Shown one piece after another: positions 9,974-19,445 of a stretch of 64,000 nucleotides of DNA. Each line of letters begins with the position of its first letter. Within the stretch, counting starts at the first letter, position 1. Under the pieces are notes generated by a model. The model was given only the letters and a program-made list of their open reading frames with translations. It did not search any database and was not told where the DNA came from. Source of the DNA: Aureococcus anophagefferens (lineage: Eukaryota > Sar > Pelagophyceae > Pelagomonadales > Pelagomonadaceae); NCBI RefSeq assembly GCF_000186865.1, contig NW_008705569.1, forward strand, positions 1,002,054 through 1,066,053. Direction: 5' to 3'. The translations under genes and the position numbers were made by a program.

Positions 9974-10236
9974 TCATTCGATCGCTGCAACTTGCTTCAA
10001 GTGGAGGCGAACGAAATGAGGCGGCCTCGCACCCCGCGGGCGTACTCATCTGAGGTGCCGGGCCTCACTGCAACTTGACTTCAACGGGGGCACGCGCGAT
10101 CTTTGGGTCGGAGGAAGGGGCCGGTGTGGGAACGCCAACCCCCCGGCTACGCCTCCGTCTGAGCCTCCGGGCGGGATCTTCGGGTGCGCACCCCCTTCAA
10201 TAACTAGTCCAACGGGGGCAAACCAGGTCGGGGGGC

Positions 10237-11457
10237 ATGGCGCCTCTGGCATCGAAGCCCTGCGACGACGTGCCGCAGCACAGCGCAACCACTGATGCGC
10301 CGCTCGCGAAGCCGCGCGATGCGCCGCTGAAGCGCCGCGCGACGACGGCCGCGGCGACTGGCGCCTCGCCAGCGGCCGCGACGCCGGCGTCGCCGCTCCA
10401 AACGACCGCTCCCGCGACGCCGGCGGCGCCGCAACGAACAACTACGCCACTCCAAACCACCGCTCCCGCGACGCCGGCGACAAAAGCGACCGCGCCGCTC
10501 CGGCGCCAAACGACGACTGAAACGCACGGCGGCGCGTCCGTCGCCGCCTTGTTCGCCGGCGGCTGGGTCGCCGGCGCCGCCGCGGAGCTCCTCTACGCGC
10601 ACCCGCTCGGCACGGCGATAGCGCACGCGCGCCACGAGACGGGCCTGCTGCTGACGTGGCGCGCGGGCGCCGTCGCCGGCGCGGGCGCGGCCGCGCGCGC
10701 GGACTACGTCGGCGCCGCGAAGGAGCTCGCGCGGCGCGAGGGCCCGCTCGCGCTCTGGCGCGGCGGCCTGGTGCCCGTCGTCGCGAGCTCGGCCGTCGGC
10801 GGCGTCGCCTTCGCCGCCTACGGCGTCCTCCAGGCGCGGCTCAAAGCGCTCGGCGACCGCGCGTCGCGGGCCTGCGCGGGCGCGCTGACGGGATGCGCCG
10901 TCGCGCCGCTCGTCGCGCCGCTGGAGCTCGTCGCCGCGCGGCTCCAGCTGTCGCCGGCGGCGCTGCCCGCGTCCCCCGTCGAGCGCCTCGCGGCGCGCGC
11001 GACGCTGGCCTGGCACGGCGCGCCGCTGCTGTCGCCCGCGGCGGTGCTGCGGCGCGGGGGGCCGGCCGCGCCCTGGGCGGCGGCGCGCGCGGTCGCGTGC
11101 CGCGAGTTCTTTTTCTTCCTGCCCTACTACGCCGTCTTCCACGACGTCGAGGACCGCGCGCTCGCGGCGGGCGCGCCGCGGCGCGCGGCCGTCGCCGTCG
11201 GCGGCGCCGCCGCGGGCGCCGCGGGCGCGGCGCTCGCGGCGCCCGCGGCGCACCTCGCGCGCGTCCGCGCGAACGAGCTCGAGGCCGCGCTCCGCGCCTC
11301 GGACACGCCGCCCGCGCCCGCGCGCGCGGTGGTCATGGGGCTCGCGCGCGACCGCGCGCGCCTCGCGAGGCACGTCCGCGTCGCCGCGCTGCGCGCGGTC
11401 CCGCCCAACGCGCTCGCGTTCTCCGTCTACGTGGCGACCATGGACCTCGTCGGCTGA
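10237..11457 (+). CDS. Mitochondrial carrier (SLC25)-like membrane protein
   Basis: 406 residues from ATG 10237. The first ~100 residues are a Thr/Pro/Ala-rich leader with a near-perfect internal repeat (PLQTTAPATPA twice, DNA near 10393 and 10447). The rest has the three-fold carrier pattern: Gly/Ala-rich odd helices (LFAGGWVAGAAAELL..., CAGALTGCAVAPL...) followed by basic loops, with degenerate P-x-[DE]-x-x-[KR] signatures (HPLGTAIAHAR, APLELVAARLQ) and EG-type motifs (AKELARREGPLALWRGG). Such carriers exchange metabolites across the inner mitochondrial membrane. The signatures are weak, so the substrate cannot be guessed. Ends directly against the stop codon of the convergent neighbour. 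Confidence 0.65.
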   Translation: MAPLASKPCDDVPQHSATTDAPLAKPRDAPLKRRATTAAATGASPAAATPASPLQTTAPATPAAPQRTTTPLQTTAPATPATKATAPLRRQTTTETHGGASVAALFAGGWVAGAAAELLYAHPLGTAIAHARHETGLLLTWRAGAVAGAGAAARADYVGAAKELARREGPLALWRGGLVPVVASSAVGGVAFAAYGVLQARLKALGDRASRACAGALTGCAVAPLVAPLELVAARLQLSPAALPASPVERLAARATLAWHGAPLLSPAAVLRRGGPAAPWAAARAVACREFFFFLPYYAVFHDVEDRALAAGAPRRAAVAVGGAAAGAAGAALAAPAAHLARVRANELEAALRASDTPPAPARAVVMGLARDRARLARHVRVAALRAVPPNALAFSVYVATMDLVG

Positions 11458-12261
11458 TTACGTCGCGCCGCGCTTCCGGTGCTTGTGGTGGGGGAAGAGC
11501 GACTCGAGGTTGTCCTCCAGCGTGCGGAGGGGCACGTGCGATCGCACGTCCGGGTAGAGCTTCTCCTCGGCCGCCTCGGCGATGGCGTAGATCTGCCAGG
11601 GGCACTCGCCCTGGATCTCCGCGTGCCCCTCGGGCGTCGTCAGGCGCGTCCGCTCCGCGGCGAGCTCGTCGCGGATCTCGACCGCGAGGTTCGCGACGCG
11701 CGGCCGCAGCGCCTCGTGCCGCTCCCGGTTCGCCGCGATGACGTCGCGGTTCCGCTCGTCGCACGTACCCGCGACGTCGAAGAACGCGTCGGCGCTCGCC
11801 ACGTACTGCGCCACCTCGTCGATCTCCTCCCGCTCGGCGGCGAGGGGCGGCACGTCCGTCGCGCCCGCGTGGCGGTTTTCGTGCTCGAGCTCGAGCGCGT
11901 AAAAGGCCGACACGGCCATGTTGTGGTACATCGCCGCGACGTTCATCTCGATCCACTCCATCGTCTCGCGATGGCACCCCTCGGCGCCCCCGCCGCCCCG
12001 CGTCGCCTCGCGCGCGACGGCCGCCGCGCCGCAGTGCTCGATGCCGGCGAGGAGCAGCGGCGGCCAGCCGATCTCCTCGTCGCCGCCGTTGCCGGCGCTC
12101 CAGTGGTCGCGCTCGTACGCCGCGAGGAGCCGGCGCCCGCCGTCGAGGCAAAAGTCCTGGGCCTCCTGGTGCCGGCGGCGCCGGGTTTGGACCCGCGCCA
12201 TCTCGTCGTGATAGTTATCGCCGAGGACGGCCGTCGCGAGGACGGCGACGAGGACTCGCAT
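11458..12261 (-). CDS. Secreted or lumenal protein of unknown function
   Basis: 267 residues; ATG 12261 starts a clear signal peptide (MRVLVAVLATAVLGDNYHDEM); an in-frame extension to 12387 is less likely. The mature protein is mostly helical, rich in Glu, His and Arg, with few cysteines and a basic His-rich C terminus (FPHHKHRKRG). I do not recognise a family. Its stop codon (11458-11460 on the other strand) immediately follows the TGA of the carrier gene with no spacer. Confidence 0.6.
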   Translation of the reverse strand: MRVLVAVLATAVLGDNYHDEMARVQTRRRRHQEAQDFCLDGGRRLLAAYERDHWSAGNGGDEEIGWPPLLLAGIEHCGAAAVAREATRGGGGAEGCHRETMEWIEMNVAAMYHNMAVSAFYALELEHENRHAGATDVPPLAAEREEIDEVAQYVASADAFFDVAGTCDERNRDVIAANRERHEALRPRVANLAVEIRDELAAERTRLTTPEGHAEIQGECPWQIYAIAEAAEEKLYPDVRSHVPLRTLEDNLESLFPHHKHRKRGAT

Positions 12262-12457
12262 GTGACGACGCGTCGCAACTGTGAGAAGACGACGAGCGCC
12301 GACGGCGGCGGCAGAGAGAATGATTGTGATGCGCCTGTGCCAGTGGCAAAAAAATTGCCTCAGGACCCCCCCTGAAGTCCCACTCAAGACAAAGAGGCAC
12401 GGAAGTAGCGCGTCGCCCCGTCGGGCGGATCTAGGATAATTTATATTAAATTTTGAT

Positions 12458-13479
12458 TTAGTAGCAGTTTAGCCGGACGACGCGCGGCTCGACGTCCCGC
12501 GCGGCCTCGTCGGCGAGGAGGTCGAGGTCCTTCATCCCGCCGAGCTCGAGCGCGCCGCGCACGTCGTCGTAGTTGTCGATCATGTCGCGCTTCGCGAGCT
12601 CGCCGCTCCGCTTCAGCGTGGGCGAGTAGAGGGGCGCCGGCGGGAGGCCGAGGAACGGCAGGAGTTGCCGCTCGACGATTTTCTCGTCGCGGAGCATGTC
12701 CTCGTAGGTCACGAAGGCGAGGTGCGTCTTCGTCTTTTCGGCCGCGGCGAAGATCGTCGCCCGCAGGTCCTCGTAGGCCCGCTGGAACCGGCGGACCGCC
12801 GCGACGAGCGCGAGCTTCTCGCGGCGCGTCGACGCGGCGAGCGTCGTCGAGTTTTGTTTTAAACACGGCGCCGCGTCGCCGACCCGGCAGCCGTGGCGCG
12901 CGCCGAAGGCGCCCTTTTCAATGATGTGCGAGAGGTAGCGGTCGAAGTAGTTGGACCTTAAAAGGAGCACGAGCTTCGCGGGCGCCGCGGCCGGCGACGC
13001 GGCCGGCGACAGCATCTCGACCATGCTGCGGGGGGGCGCGTCGTTTCCCCGGGGACGCGCGCGACGGCGCCGTTTTCGCGCGTGTCCCAGAAGCAGGGTT
13101 TGTCCCGGCCCGAGCAGTCGGGGATGGCGTAGAGCTTCTCGTAGGGCAATTTGCCGCCGACGAAGACGCGGTCGCAGCCGGCGAACGCCTGCCGCTTGTG
13201 CCGGATGGCGCGCGCCTCGGCCTCGATCTTCGCGAAGGCCGCGTCCTGCGCGGCGCGCCACTCGTCCGGGGACGCGCCGGCGCCGACGACGGCGTTGTCC
13301 TTGATCGCCAGATTCTCGTGCTGGCTGATGGCGCAGGGGTGCGACGCGATGAGCTGGTCGAGCCACGTCGAGCCGCAGCGCGCGCAGGCCAGCACGACGT
13401 AGCGCGAGAAATTCTCATCGTCGCAGTCGTTGCGCGACGGCCTCCCACCGAAGTCGCGGCGGCCTGCGATGTGGGCAGC
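12458..13479 (-). CDS. Sulfotransferase-like protein; 5' end unresolved, one inferred short intron
   Basis: A PAPS-dependent sulfotransferase-like frame. Exon 1 is open from 13479 to 13082 and contains the 5'-phosphosulfate-binding-like loop (RYVVLACARCGSTWLDQL). Exon 2, 13025-12458, contains KLVLLLRSNYFDRYLSHI, matching the 3'-phosphate-binding motif with its Arg and Ser. The frames are joined by an inferred 56-bp GC-AG intron (13026-13081); a frameshift in the adjacent C7 run is the alternative. No in-frame ATG exists after the upstream stop at 13480-13482, so the true start is missing, non-ATG, or on a small upstream exon. Likely Golgi or cytosolic sulfation of a glycan or metabolite; target unknown. 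Confidence 0.72.
13026..13081 (-). other. Inferred 56-bp GC-AG intron in the sulfotransferase gene
   Basis: The reading frame changes here. Removing the segment from a GC donor (after GACAC) to the CCCGCAG acceptor joins WDT to MVEMLSP in frame. Its length matches other short introns in the window. Confidence 0.5.
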
Positions 13480-13539
13480 CTACCAGCCCATGCTCGATGC
13501 GTTTTTTGAATGGTCACCTTTACGGCAAGTTAACGTTAA

Positions 13540-14766
13540 TCAGAGCTTCTGGAAGTACGCGTGGCACTCGTACTGCATCGGGAAGGCGTAGCCCGGGTGG
13601 GGCGCCGGCAACACGACCATGGACTCGGGCTTGTCCGCGAAGAAGTCCGCGCACGCGCGGTACGCGCCCGGGAAGATGTCGTGGCGGTGGAGGATCGCCG
13701 GGTCGCAGTAGTCGTCGACGACGACGAGCGCGCCGCGCGCGAGCCGCGGGTAGACGAAGGCGAGCGACTCGAGGATGGACCCGTAGAGGTCGCCGTCGAG
13801 GTGCGCGAACGCGATCTCGCGCGGGTTCTCGCCCGACGCGTCGCTCGTCGTCGTCTCGGAGAACCAGCCGACGTGGACGTCGCCCGGCGGCGGCAGCCCC
13901 GCGCGCGCGAAGTTCTCCGCGACCGCCGCCACGGACGCCCGCATGGACCCGCGGCGCGCGCCGTAGGCCGGCGGGTCGCCGCTGCCGGCGTCGCCCGCGG
14001 GGAGCCCCTCGAAGGAGTCGTAGAGGTGGAGCCGCTTCCCCGGCGCGCGGCGCCGCAGCACGCAGGCGAGCATCGACGCCGTCGTGCCCGCGTGGCAGCC
14101 GAGCTCGACGACGTCGCCGGCGACGTCCAGATCCAGCGCGCGCTGCAACGTGTGGTAGATGTTCAGCAGCTTGCCCTCGCCGGCCATGTTCCCGGGCGCG
14201 TCTTGGAGCGCCGCGCACATGACGGGCGTCGCGTCGCGGAACGCGTCGGCGGCCGCCGCCGCGGGCACCTCGCGCGTAGCCTCCGGCGCCGCGAGGCAGG
14301 CCGCGCAGGCGACGTGGAAGGCCGCGTAGGAGTAGGGCGCCGCGCCGGGCTCGCGCTGCGCGCGGTCGAAGGCCAGACTCCGGAACGTCCGCACGCGGCG
14401 CCAGGGGCCCAGGGCGTCGAGGAAGTAGGCGCAGCGCGCCTCGACCTTGCCGCCGCCGCCCTTGGACCCGCGCCAGAGCGCGAGCGCCGCGTCGCGCGGC
14501 GCCGCGCCCGCGCCGCGCCGCGCCGCGCGGGCCCGCGGCGCCAGCGCGACGCTCAGCGCCGCGAGCGCGACGGGGCTCGCGTAGTAGCGCAGGAACAGGC
14601 CGGCGACGCGCAGCCGCGCGACGACGCCGCGGCGCTCGGGCGGCGTCGCCGCGGGCGGCGCCGCGCCCAGCATGACGGCGCCGCGGCGCGCCGGCGCGAC
14701 GACGCAGCGGCGGCGCGGCGGCGCCCAGGCGAAGCACAGCAGCGGCAGCAGTGGCACGGCTCGCAT
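13540..14766 (-). CDS. TylF/MycF-type O-methyltransferase, membrane- or organelle-targeted
   Basis: 408 residues from ATG 14766. An N-terminal hydrophobic leader and an Ala/Arg-rich targeting region are followed by a hydrophobic segment at about 65-85. The catalytic part matches the macrocin O-methyltransferase (TylF) family: the SAM-binding motif VVELGCHAGTTASML near residue 217, LHLYDSFEGLP, FAHLDGDLYGSILESL near 319, and the metal-site block LVVVDDYCDP near 345. Bacterial members methylate sugar hydroxyls using SAM and Mg2+. Algal homologues are common but uncharacterised. Divergent from the next gene, with 165 bp between start codons. Confidence 0.82.
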   Translation of the reverse strand: MRAVPLLPLLCFAWAPPRRRCVVAPARRGAVMLGAAPPAATPPERRGVVARLRVAGLFLRYYASPVALAALSVALAPRARAARRGAGAAPRDAALALWRGSKGGGGKVEARCAYFLDALGPWRRVRTFRSLAFDRAQREPGAAPYSYAAFHVACAACLAAPEATREVPAAAAADAFRDATPVMCAALQDAPGNMAGEGKLLNIYHTLQRALDLDVAGDVVELGCHAGTTASMLACVLRRRAPGKRLHLYDSFEGLPAGDAGSGDPPAYGARRGSMRASVAAVAENFARAGLPPPGDVHVGWFSETTTSDASGENPREIAFAHLDGDLYGSILESLAFVYPRLARGALVVVDDYCDPAILHRHDIFPGAYRACADFFADKPESMVVLPAPHPGYAFPMQYECHAYFQKL

Positions 14767-14931
14767 GGCTGCGCAATGCTTGCGCTGCGCCTTGCACCAC
14801 GGAGTGCGACGATGGCTGCGAGAGATGGCTGCGAGTGTTTTGAGGGCTGCAATATGAAGTTCAACTTGCCTCGTCATATCGGGCTGCCAGCATGGGATGC
14901 GAGCTTTTGGCATAATTGAGGCGGCTGAGAC

Positions 14932-16377
14932 ATGAGCGTCGAGTCTTTCCTCCGTCGCACAATGGAGGACGCGGGCGTCGCAGCGGAAATGATCGACAAG
15001 TTCATGCCCGAGACTCTTCCGAACTTCGAAGCAGTTGTTAAAAAACTCGGTCGGCCGGCCGCCGAGCTTAAATTTAAAGAAGGGGTGGAACAAGCGCGCT
15101 CTTCCAGCCCAGCCGTGCCAAGCTTTCGCGAGTCGATAAAGGAGGAGCAGGATCGGGCCCGAGACGTGCAGTCGGTGAAGCGCGCAGCGGAGGCGGTCCT
15201 GGAGAGCAACCCGAACATCCAGAGATTGTTGCGGGAGAACGTCATCGATTCGAACTCCCTCAACGAAAACGGGAAGCTCATGATCGATCTCGTCAACAGC
15301 TTTCAACGGGGGCTCATGGAGACGCTGGGACTCGACGAAGAGTCGAACCTGCTGGATGCGGAGAGTCAAGAAGTCGTCCACTTCGCCTTCACCGCGTTCC
15401 TGATTCGGAACCACTCGCCCGCCGAGCCGGTGCCAGCGACGGAGTCGACCGTATCGGTGGCGGTGCGGCTCGCCATGGAAAGCGATATGGTCGTGAGCGC
15501 GGCGAAAAAGGGGGCGCTGACGACGGCGATGCTGCGCGATAGCGTGTCAGCGATTCTCAGACAGACGGACGACGATTGGTGGCCTGGCGAAATGTTCAGA
15601 AAAACAGCGGCCATGTTGAATGAGGCCTTGGCTGGCTCACCGAAGATCGGGCAAATTTCGGACGCGTTCCGGCGCGCACTGGCGCTTGTTACGGATGATC
15701 CTTTCATCGTGAGCGCAGCGATGAAGGGCGCGCTGACGGAGGAGATGGTGCGCGATAGCGTGGCGGCGATTCTCAGACAGACGGGCGGCGGCTGTCAGCT
15801 CGAGAAGGAGGATGGCAGCGATTGGCTCATCAGCGAACACACGACCATGATGAATAAACGTGGCTTACGCGAGCAAGCCATCAAGCGCAAGGATGAGCGA
15901 ATGAGTGATACACAGCATGCTGAAGTGTCGGAGCGCGTGATGTATTGTAGCGAGATGCAGATGCAGTACGAGAGCTTTCATCAGAACCCCGATCTCAGCG
16001 GCGCGCTGTATGTCTTGACGCTTCTCGACAAGCTCGACGCTGCCGCGCCGGCGCGACAGCACCCCCCCCCCGAATCGGAGACCGGATGGCGACACGCGAG
16101 CGTGGACGACTACGGGCGGGCGATGCGCGAAGCTCTCGAGGAGCTCGCGGAAAGCGACCGCGCGAAGGTCAAGCGCAGCCGCGTAGCGTACGACGTGGCT
16201 ATGCAGAAGACCTTGGCGTACATGAATGAGACCTTCGGCGACGAGAAACACCAGATGACGTTCGCCGACCTCGAGGCGCAAATGTTTGCGCTCGGGGACG
16301 CGACCCGCCGCGGCGAGCCCCTCCCGGACCCGGAGGCTGTACGCGCGCGCGCGCGCGCGCGGTCGGATCTACCGTAA
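14932..16377 (+). CDS. Unknown protein with an internal repeat and atypical base composition
   Basis: 481 residues from ATG 14932. The DNA is visibly less GC-rich than its neighbours and uses A/T third positions freely. Two copies of a helical repeat occur near residues 185-215 and 265-290. They share the pattern VSAA-K-GALT--M-RDSV-AILRQT, with a hydrophobic start and an 80-residue period. The rest is soluble, charged and helical, with no signal peptide or membrane segment. A GC dinucleotide run ends the gene. I do not recognise the family. The composition suggests recent acquisition or weaker expression-linked codon selection; I cannot tell which. Confidence 0.7.
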   Translation: MSVESFLRRTMEDAGVAAEMIDKFMPETLPNFEAVVKKLGRPAAELKFKEGVEQARSSSPAVPSFRESIKEEQDRARDVQSVKRAAEAVLESNPNIQRLLRENVIDSNSLNENGKLMIDLVNSFQRGLMETLGLDEESNLLDAESQEVVHFAFTAFLIRNHSPAEPVPATESTVSVAVRLAMESDMVVSAAKKGALTTAMLRDSVSAILRQTDDDWWPGEMFRKTAAMLNEALAGSPKIGQISDAFRRALALVTDDPFIVSAAMKGALTEEMVRDSVAAILRQTGGGCQLEKEDGSDWLISEHTTMMNKRGLREQAIKRKDERMSDTQHAEVSERVMYCSEMQMQYESFHQNPDLSGALYVLTLLDKLDAAAPARQHPPPESETGWRHASVDDYGRAMREALEELAESDRAKVKRSRVAYDVAMQKTLAYMNETFGDEKHQMTFADLEAQMFALGDATRRGEPLPDPEAVRARARARSDLP

Positions 16378-16410
16378 CGTCGCAATCTAGAGACCGCGGT
16401 CGAATACGGG

Positions 16411-19293
16411 TTACTTGTAGTGGGCCCGGTGCTGGCCCGTCGTCTTGCGCGCCTTGCCGGACTTGCGCTCGCCGTCCTTGAGCGAGCCGACGCCCGCGCC
16501 CTGCGGCGCGCCGTTCGCGTCCGGCACGTCGGCGAGCAGGCTCCAGAGCGGCTCCGGCAGCTCGCCGCGGCTCAGAAAGAGGTCGCGGTAGGCGCCGAGG
16601 ACGGCGGCGACGGCGGCCGGCGACTCGTCGACGAACTCGACGCGGTACCTCGAGATGCCCGCGTCGAGCCACGATCCCAGCGCGTCCGCCGCGGACTGGG
16701 CCTGGGCGTTGAACACCGTGTTCCGGCAGCCCATGTCCGCGAGCACGACGTGGTCCGCGCCGGCCTCGTCCCGCAGGTGGATCGTGTGCCGCTCGCAGAC
16801 GTGGCCGCAGTTCTCGAACGAGTCGCCCTTGGACAGGTGCCGCGCGTAGAGGCAGTGGCTCGCGTGGAAGATGGGCAGGTGCTGGTGCGCGACGGCCTCG
16901 AGCTTCGCCCGGCGCGACGGCGTGAGGCGCCGCGCGAGGCGCGCGACGGCCGCGCCGCCGAGGTCGTGCGCGGGCGTGAGGCGCGTTAAAGCCGCGGCGT
17001 CGTCGAAGAGGTCGTTCGCCGTGAGCGCGTTGGCCGCGTTGAGCGAGAAGTCGCCCCGGAGCTCGACGTCGCGGCCGGCGAAGTAGCGGAGCTGGCCCGG
17101 GGACCTCGCTAAAAGCGCGTCGGGGCCGAGCGCCAAGAGCTTCTCCAAAGCGCCGTCCTCGCCCGGGAGCGAGATCCGCGGGGCCGCGACGACGACGTTG
17201 AGGCCCGGCGCGCGCTCCCGGATCGCCGCGACGGCCTCCCGCAAACCCTTGAGCTCGAGGAAGTCGAGCACGACCTCGTCGACGGCGAAGTCGTCGGACG
17301 GCGGCGTCGTTAGAGCGTAGTCGACGGCGGCCGCGCACTGGTCGAGGTCGCGCACGAGGACGGCGACGCCGACCTTGAACTCGAGGAGCGACTCGTCGAA
17401 GCCGTCGTCGAGGAGCGAGCCGTCGCCCCGCTCGAGGAGCGCGCGCGCCGCGCCCGGCGGCGCGCGCGCCGACGCGCGCGCCGGCGCCCGGAGCGCCCGG
17501 AGCGACTCGACGGCGCGGCGCCGCGCGTCCTTGACGTCGGCCGCGCGGCACCACCAGGCGCCGCCACCGAGGTTGATGTCGACGGACGCCGGCGCCCAGG
17601 GCGTGTCCCCGAGCTGGCCCAGAGCCTTGGCGACGCTCGCTTCGTCGAGCGGCCGGTCTTGTGCCGGAACGACCGGCGTTTTCGCGGCGCCGACGCGAAC
17701 GCCGTCGTCGATCTCCACGACGAGCTCGCCGCCGTCGACGGAGACGCGCACGTCGACCTCCGTCCTCCTCAGAGGTTTCGACGACGCGAGGCCCCGGAGC
17801 TTCGCGTCGACGGCGGCGTCCGCGGTGCGCCAGACGCGCGCGCCCGCGCGGACCCAGGGCCTGGCGGCGACGGCCTTGGCGAAGGTCACGTCGAAGCCGC
17901 CTGCGACCTGTTTCACGTCGTACAAGGCGCCGCCGACCTCGTCACGCGCGTGGTCCGCGCCGCCGTCGATCACGACGCCGTCGCCGCGCTTCAGATCTTC
18001 GAGCTCGGAGCGGACGCGCAGCGTGAGCCCCTGCTTCTTCGTCGCGGGCGCGACGCTCAGCACCTCGCCGACGTAGACGCCGCGGTGGCGCGGCGCGTTT
18101 CCTACCACTAAACTCTGGTGCCGCGGGCCCCGGAGGAAGCCCGCGCTCAGACCGTCGACGTCGCCGCTCTGGCCCCGGCTGAAGACCTGGGCGAGGTCGC
18201 TCCGCGAGACCGTCGGTGTCGCGTCCGCGTCGTCGCCGCGCAGCTTCGCCCACGCGGCGTCCACCGCTTCCCGGTACGCGCGCGTCGTCGCCGCGACGTA
18301 GCGCTCGTCCTTGAGCCGTCCCTCAATCTTCAGGCAGTGGACGCCGGCTTTTGTGAGTGCCTCGACGTCCTCGAGGCCGCAGAGGTCCTGGGGGCTTAGA
18401 GCGTAGTTCAGCGTCGCCGCGCCGTCGGCCTGGTCGCCCGCGCCGTCGACGAGCACCTCGTACGGTAAACGGCAGGCCTGCGCGCACTGGCCGCGGTTCG
18501 CGGACCGGCCGCCCCAGGCCTCGGAGCTCAGGCACTGACCGGACCAGGACACGCAGAGCGCGCCGTGGACGAAGCACTCGACCTCGGCCGCCGTGTGCGC
18601 GACGACGGCCGCGATCTCCGCCGTGGAAAGTTCTCTTCCAACCACAACCCGCGTCGCGCCGCGGGCCCGCGCGAACTCCGCGCCGTCGGCCGACGCGATG
18701 GACTGCTGCGTCGACGCGTGCACGGGCAGGCCCGGCGCGACGGCTTTCGCCAAAGCCATGACCCCGAGGTCCTGGACGATGATCGCGTCGACGCCCGCGG
18801 CATCGCAGCGCCGGATCAGCGCCTCCACGGCGTCGAACTCGTCGTCGAACGCGAGCGTGTTCAGCGCGACGTAGCCCTTGACCTCGTGGTGTCTCAAGTA
18901 CGCGACGACGTCGTCGAGCTCGGCGCCCTCGTCGAAGTTCGTCGCCCGCGCGCGCGCGCTGTGCGTCGACAGGCCGAAGTAGACCGCGTCGGCGCCGTTG
19001 GCGACGGCGGCGCGGAGCTGGGGCCAGCCGCCGGCGGGCGCCATGACTTCCGGCTTGCGCAGGGCCGCGGCGGGCGTCGCGTCGGGGGACGCCGCGTCGA
19101 AGAGGTCCGGGTTCTTCCGCCGGAGGACGTTCGTGCCCGGCGGGCGGGGCGCCTTCTTCACCGGGGTTTTCGTCGACAGCGCCAGCGCGCCGGTGGACGC
19201 GGCCCAGCCGAGGAAGCAGAGCGCCACGCCCCGCGCGAGACACGGGCGGCTCGATGTCGACGAGCCCGCGGAACTGCACCTTGGCGCAGCCAT
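16411..19293 (-). CDS. Peptidase U32-family protein, RlhA/TrhP-like, plastid- or secretory-targeted
   Basis: 960 residues; ATG 19293 preferred over an upstream TTG. A hydrophobic leader (VALCFLGWAASTGALAL) precedes the first U32 core: PEVMAPAGGWPQLRAAVANGADAVYFG, then the cysteine cluster HGALCVSWSGQCLSS...NRGQCAQACRLPY near residues 240-270, and LKIEGRLKDERYVA. A beta-rich middle (DUF3656-like) follows. A second U32-like half has HASHCLYARHL...NCGHVCERH and a final DMGCRNTVFNAQ block. Bacterial relatives (RlhA, TrhP/TrhO pathways) hydroxylate rRNA or tRNA and use an iron-sulfur site. The two-module architecture resembles plastid-type U32 proteins, so an organellar RNA hydroxylation role is inferred. 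Confidence 0.85.
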   Translation of the reverse strand: MAAPRCSSAGSSTSSRPCLARGVALCFLGWAASTGALALSTKTPVKKAPRPPGTNVLRRKNPDLFDAASPDATPAAALRKPEVMAPAGGWPQLRAAVANGADAVYFGLSTHSARARATNFDEGAELDDVVAYLRHHEVKGYVALNTLAFDDEFDAVEALIRRCDAAGVDAIIVQDLGVMALAKAVAPGLPVHASTQQSIASADGAEFARARGATRVVVGRELSTAEIAAVVAHTAAEVECFVHGALCVSWSGQCLSSEAWGGRSANRGQCAQACRLPYEVLVDGAGDQADGAATLNYALSPQDLCGLEDVEALTKAGVHCLKIEGRLKDERYVAATTRAYREAVDAAWAKLRGDDADATPTVSRSDLAQVFSRGQSGDVDGLSAGFLRGPRHQSLVVGNAPRHRGVYVGEVLSVAPATKKQGLTLRVRSELEDLKRGDGVVIDGGADHARDEVGGALYDVKQVAGGFDVTFAKAVAARPWVRAGARVWRTADAAVDAKLRGLASSKPLRRTEVDVRVSVDGGELVVEIDDGVRVGAAKTPVVPAQDRPLDEASVAKALGQLGDTPWAPASVDINLGGGAWWCRAADVKDARRRAVESLRALRAPARASARAPPGAARALLERGDGSLLDDGFDESLLEFKVGVAVLVRDLDQCAAAVDYALTTPPSDDFAVDEVVLDFLELKGLREAVAAIRERAPGLNVVVAAPRISLPGEDGALEKLLALGPDALLARSPGQLRYFAGRDVELRGDFSLNAANALTANDLFDDAAALTRLTPAHDLGGAAVARLARRLTPSRRAKLEAVAHQHLPIFHASHCLYARHLSKGDSFENCGHVCERHTIHLRDEAGADHVVLADMGCRNTVFNAQAQSAADALGSWLDAGISRYRVEFVDESPAAVAAVLGAYRDLFLSRGELPEPLWSLLADVPDANGAPQGAGVGSLKDGERKSGKARKTTGQHRAHYK

Positions 19294-19445
19294 CTCGCCC
19301 GGAACCAGGGGCAAGCTAATTCAATGCCGACCTCAAACACCTTCAATATCGCGGGTGCGTTCGTTCGTACTCGAGCTGCCCGCCGAGCATTGCCCACCCA
19401 AGAACAAATCCCGAGGCGACGTCGCGCGCCCTCGCGCCGGCGGGC

